From assembly GCA_002705575.1 (NCBI GenBank), contig PAHI01000007.1:1-64000 (forward strand): a DNA stretch of 64,000 nucleotides. The letters are read 5' to 3'. The notes beneath the pieces were generated by a model, which was not told where the DNA came from, did no database searches, and saw only the letters and a program-made list of their open reading frames with translations. Origin of the DNA: Fidelibacterota bacterium. Lineage in GTDB: Bacteria; Marinisomatota; Marinisomatia; SCGC-AAA003-L08; GCA-002719095. Positions 62,955 to 64,000 of this stretch are shown piece after piece (position 1 is the first letter of the stretch; every line of letters starts with the position of its first letter). The position numbers were made by a program, and so were the translations under genes.

Positions 62955-63782
62955 ATGTCTAGAAAAAAATTAACTGTTTATGATTATTTGCAATGTAAGG
63001 GTAAAAAACAGATAAGCGTATTATTTGTTCACAATGCTGAAGAAGCTAAGGCAGCTGAGGAAGCAGGAATAGATATGATATGTACATCCCATGATGCGCC
63101 TGAATATGGCATTTTTAACAGTTTTGACGAGCTTAAAAGAATTAGAGAAGCTGCCCCATCGTGTTTTATGCAATCAGGAACGGCATCAAATATTGCTTCC
63201 GAATATGATGCAATGAAAGTTTCGCATAAGTATTTAGAAATTGGTGCTGATGTAATTTATGGAGGTAACTGGAGTTATAAAATAATAAGAGGATTAAGAG
63301 ATGAAAATATTCCAATTAACAGTCATGTAGGTCTAGTACCAGGAAAAGCTACCTGGATAGGTGGTTTCAGAGCAATAGGAAAAACTGCAGATGAGGCAAT
63401 TGGTGTATTAAAACATACTTTAGAACTTCAAGAAGCAGGAGCCATTGGTGTTGAGCTAGAAGTTGTTCCTCCAAAAGTAGCTGAAGTTATAACTAAAAAA
63501 GTTGATATTATGACTTTATCCATGGGTAGTGGATCAGGATGTGATGGCCAATATCTTTTCGCCAATGATGTTCTTGGTTATACTGAAGGTCACACCCCCA
63601 GACATGCAAGAATATATAGAAATTTCAAAGAGGAATATGCAAAACTTCAAAAAGAAAGAATTCTTGCTTTTAAAGAATTTCATAGTGATACAATTAACAA
63701 AAACTTCAATGACCCAAAAATTACTGTAGATATAAAAAATAATGAATTTGAGAAATTTATAAAATTATCAGAAAAATTTTGA
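62955..63782 (+). CDS. PanB-like (ketopantoate hydroxymethyltransferase fold) protein with altered active site
   Basis: A 275-residue TIM barrel clearly related to PanB: LTVYDYLQCKGKKQIS at the N-terminus, SHVGLVPGKATWIGGFRAIG (about 114-133; PanB has GHLGLTPQ), IGVELEVVPPKVAEVI (the Glu181-type residue kept) and SGCDGQYLFANDVLGYTEGH (about 193-212; PanB DGQILVMHD). The Mg ligands and general-base residues of PanB are not kept: the GDS motif is replaced by TSHDAP, the DLPF Asp by SGTA, and the KIEGG Glu by YGGN. So it is probably not pantothenate biosynthesis but a related aldolase or isocitrate-lyase/PEP-mutase superfamily reaction. Divergent from the CUT2 importer operon. Confidence 0.8.
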   Translation: MSRKKLTVYDYLQCKGKKQISVLFVHNAEEAKAAEEAGIDMICTSHDAPEYGIFNSFDELKRIREAAPSCFMQSGTASNIASEYDAMKVSHKYLEIGADVIYGGNWSYKIIRGLRDENIPINSHVGLVPGKATWIGGFRAIGKTADEAIGVLKHTLELQEAGAIGVELEVVPPKVAEVITKKVDIMTLSMGSGSGCDGQYLFANDVLGYTEGHTPRHARIYRNFKEEYAKLQKERILAFKEFHSDTINKNFNDPKITVDIKNNEFEKFIKLSEKF

Positions 63783-63833
63783 CTTTATCTAATTTTTTAA
63801 TAACTATATTATATAGAATTATAAAGTAGGAAA

Positions 63834-64000
63834 ATGGAAGTTAATCTTAATAAATGGTATAAATGCAAAATTGATAAGCAAGAGTTGAGAAAGCTCTGTG
63901 AGAAATCTGATTGGCAAGGTTTTAAACATATGATTATCTATTTTTCCTCATTATTTATTGCAGGATATCTGGCTTACATTACCTGGGGTACTTGGTGGTG
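63834..64000 (+). CDS. Fatty-acid-desaturase/hydroxylase-like membrane protein (N-terminal fragment at window edge)
   Basis: An ATG at 63834 follows TAGGA; the frame stays open to the window end (55 codons). It reads MEVNLNKWYKCKIDKQEL..., then a hydrophobic helix FKHMIIYFSSLFIAGYLAYI. The W-x-x-C-K-I-D-K-x-x-L-R-x-L-C-E start and first helix are like those of marine membrane desaturase/hydroxylase-family proteins, but the diagnostic His boxes lie beyond the window. The call is therefore tentative; the existence of a coding region here is more certain than its function. Confidence 0.45.
   Translation, partial: MEVNLNKWYKCKIDKQELRKLCEKSDWQGFKHMIIYFSSLFIAGYLAYITWGTWW

Overview
The window is a strongly A+T-rich, gene-dense stretch with short or overlapping gene junctions, no rRNA or tRNA genes and no mobile elements. 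Gene content and order (ribF-ileS-lspA; coxB-coxA-ctaB-small ORF-ctaG-coxC-surf1 followed by thrC and an M16 peptidase; a DUF3035 lipoprotein; lpxL/lpxK/waaA/msbA) point to a free-living, genome-streamlined alphaproteobacterium. The low G+C, the many sugar-type ABC importers and a glnA-type glutamine riboswitch suggest a marine surface-ocean lineage such as the SAR11-like, HIMB59 or AEGEAN-169 groups. That placement is inference and was not tested against any database.

Layout. 1-15.9 kb is housekeeping: translation (ileS, rsmD, an RsuA/RluB-type pseudouridine synthase, tadA, rsmE), lipoprotein and lipid A/Kdo biogenesis (lspA, LpxL-type acyltransferase, lpxK, waaA, DUF374 acyltransferase, MsbA-type exporter), pgi, xseA, ubiA. 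15.9-25.5 kb is the aa3-type cytochrome c oxidase operon with its assembly factors (including an easily missed 35-residue membrane protein), then an M32 carboxypeptidase, threonine synthase and an M16 peptidase. 25.5-27 kb holds a DUF6494 protein, a DNA-alkyl-cysteine methyltransferase and a GMP-synthase-like amidotransferase.

27-52.5 kb is an accessory carbohydrate island. It holds a CUT1-type ABC importer with two non-identical ATPases, two separate DhaK/DhaL kinase pairs, four AP-endonuclease-2-fold sugar isomerase/epimerase proteins, two Gfo/Idh/MocA oxidoreductases, two SDR activities (one fused to a class II aldolase), a PfkB kinase, a split transketolase, a RuBisCO-like protein, an EryH/LerI-like triose-phosphate-isomerase homologue and an RpiB homologue. 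DhaKL2 + EryH-like + RpiB-like matches the L-erythrulose -> L-erythrulose-1-P -> D-erythrulose-4-P -> D-erythrose-4-P route known from erythritol catabolism. Adding the RuBisCO-like protein and the split transketolase recalls the described D-apiose/D-apionate pathways (OiaX and AptAB). My working hypothesis is therefore a branched-chain-sugar/tetrulose catabolic island. The EryH-like gene carries a one-base frameshift at an 11-A tract.

52.5-54.1 kb carries an ammonium transporter preceded by two tandem glutamine riboswitches and followed by a strong intrinsic terminator. 54.1-57.8 kb holds a small winged-helix protein, a 63-residue unknown, YqgE, a DsbD/ScsB-type thiol reductase and a peroxiredoxin. 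57.8-63.8 kb is a second nutrient unit: a CUT2-type ABC importer (binding protein, single-domain ATPase, permease) co-transcribed with an APH-type small-molecule kinase and a divergent enolase paralogue, with a PanB-like protein lacking the usual metal ligands transcribed divergently. A membrane desaturase-like gene runs off the right edge.
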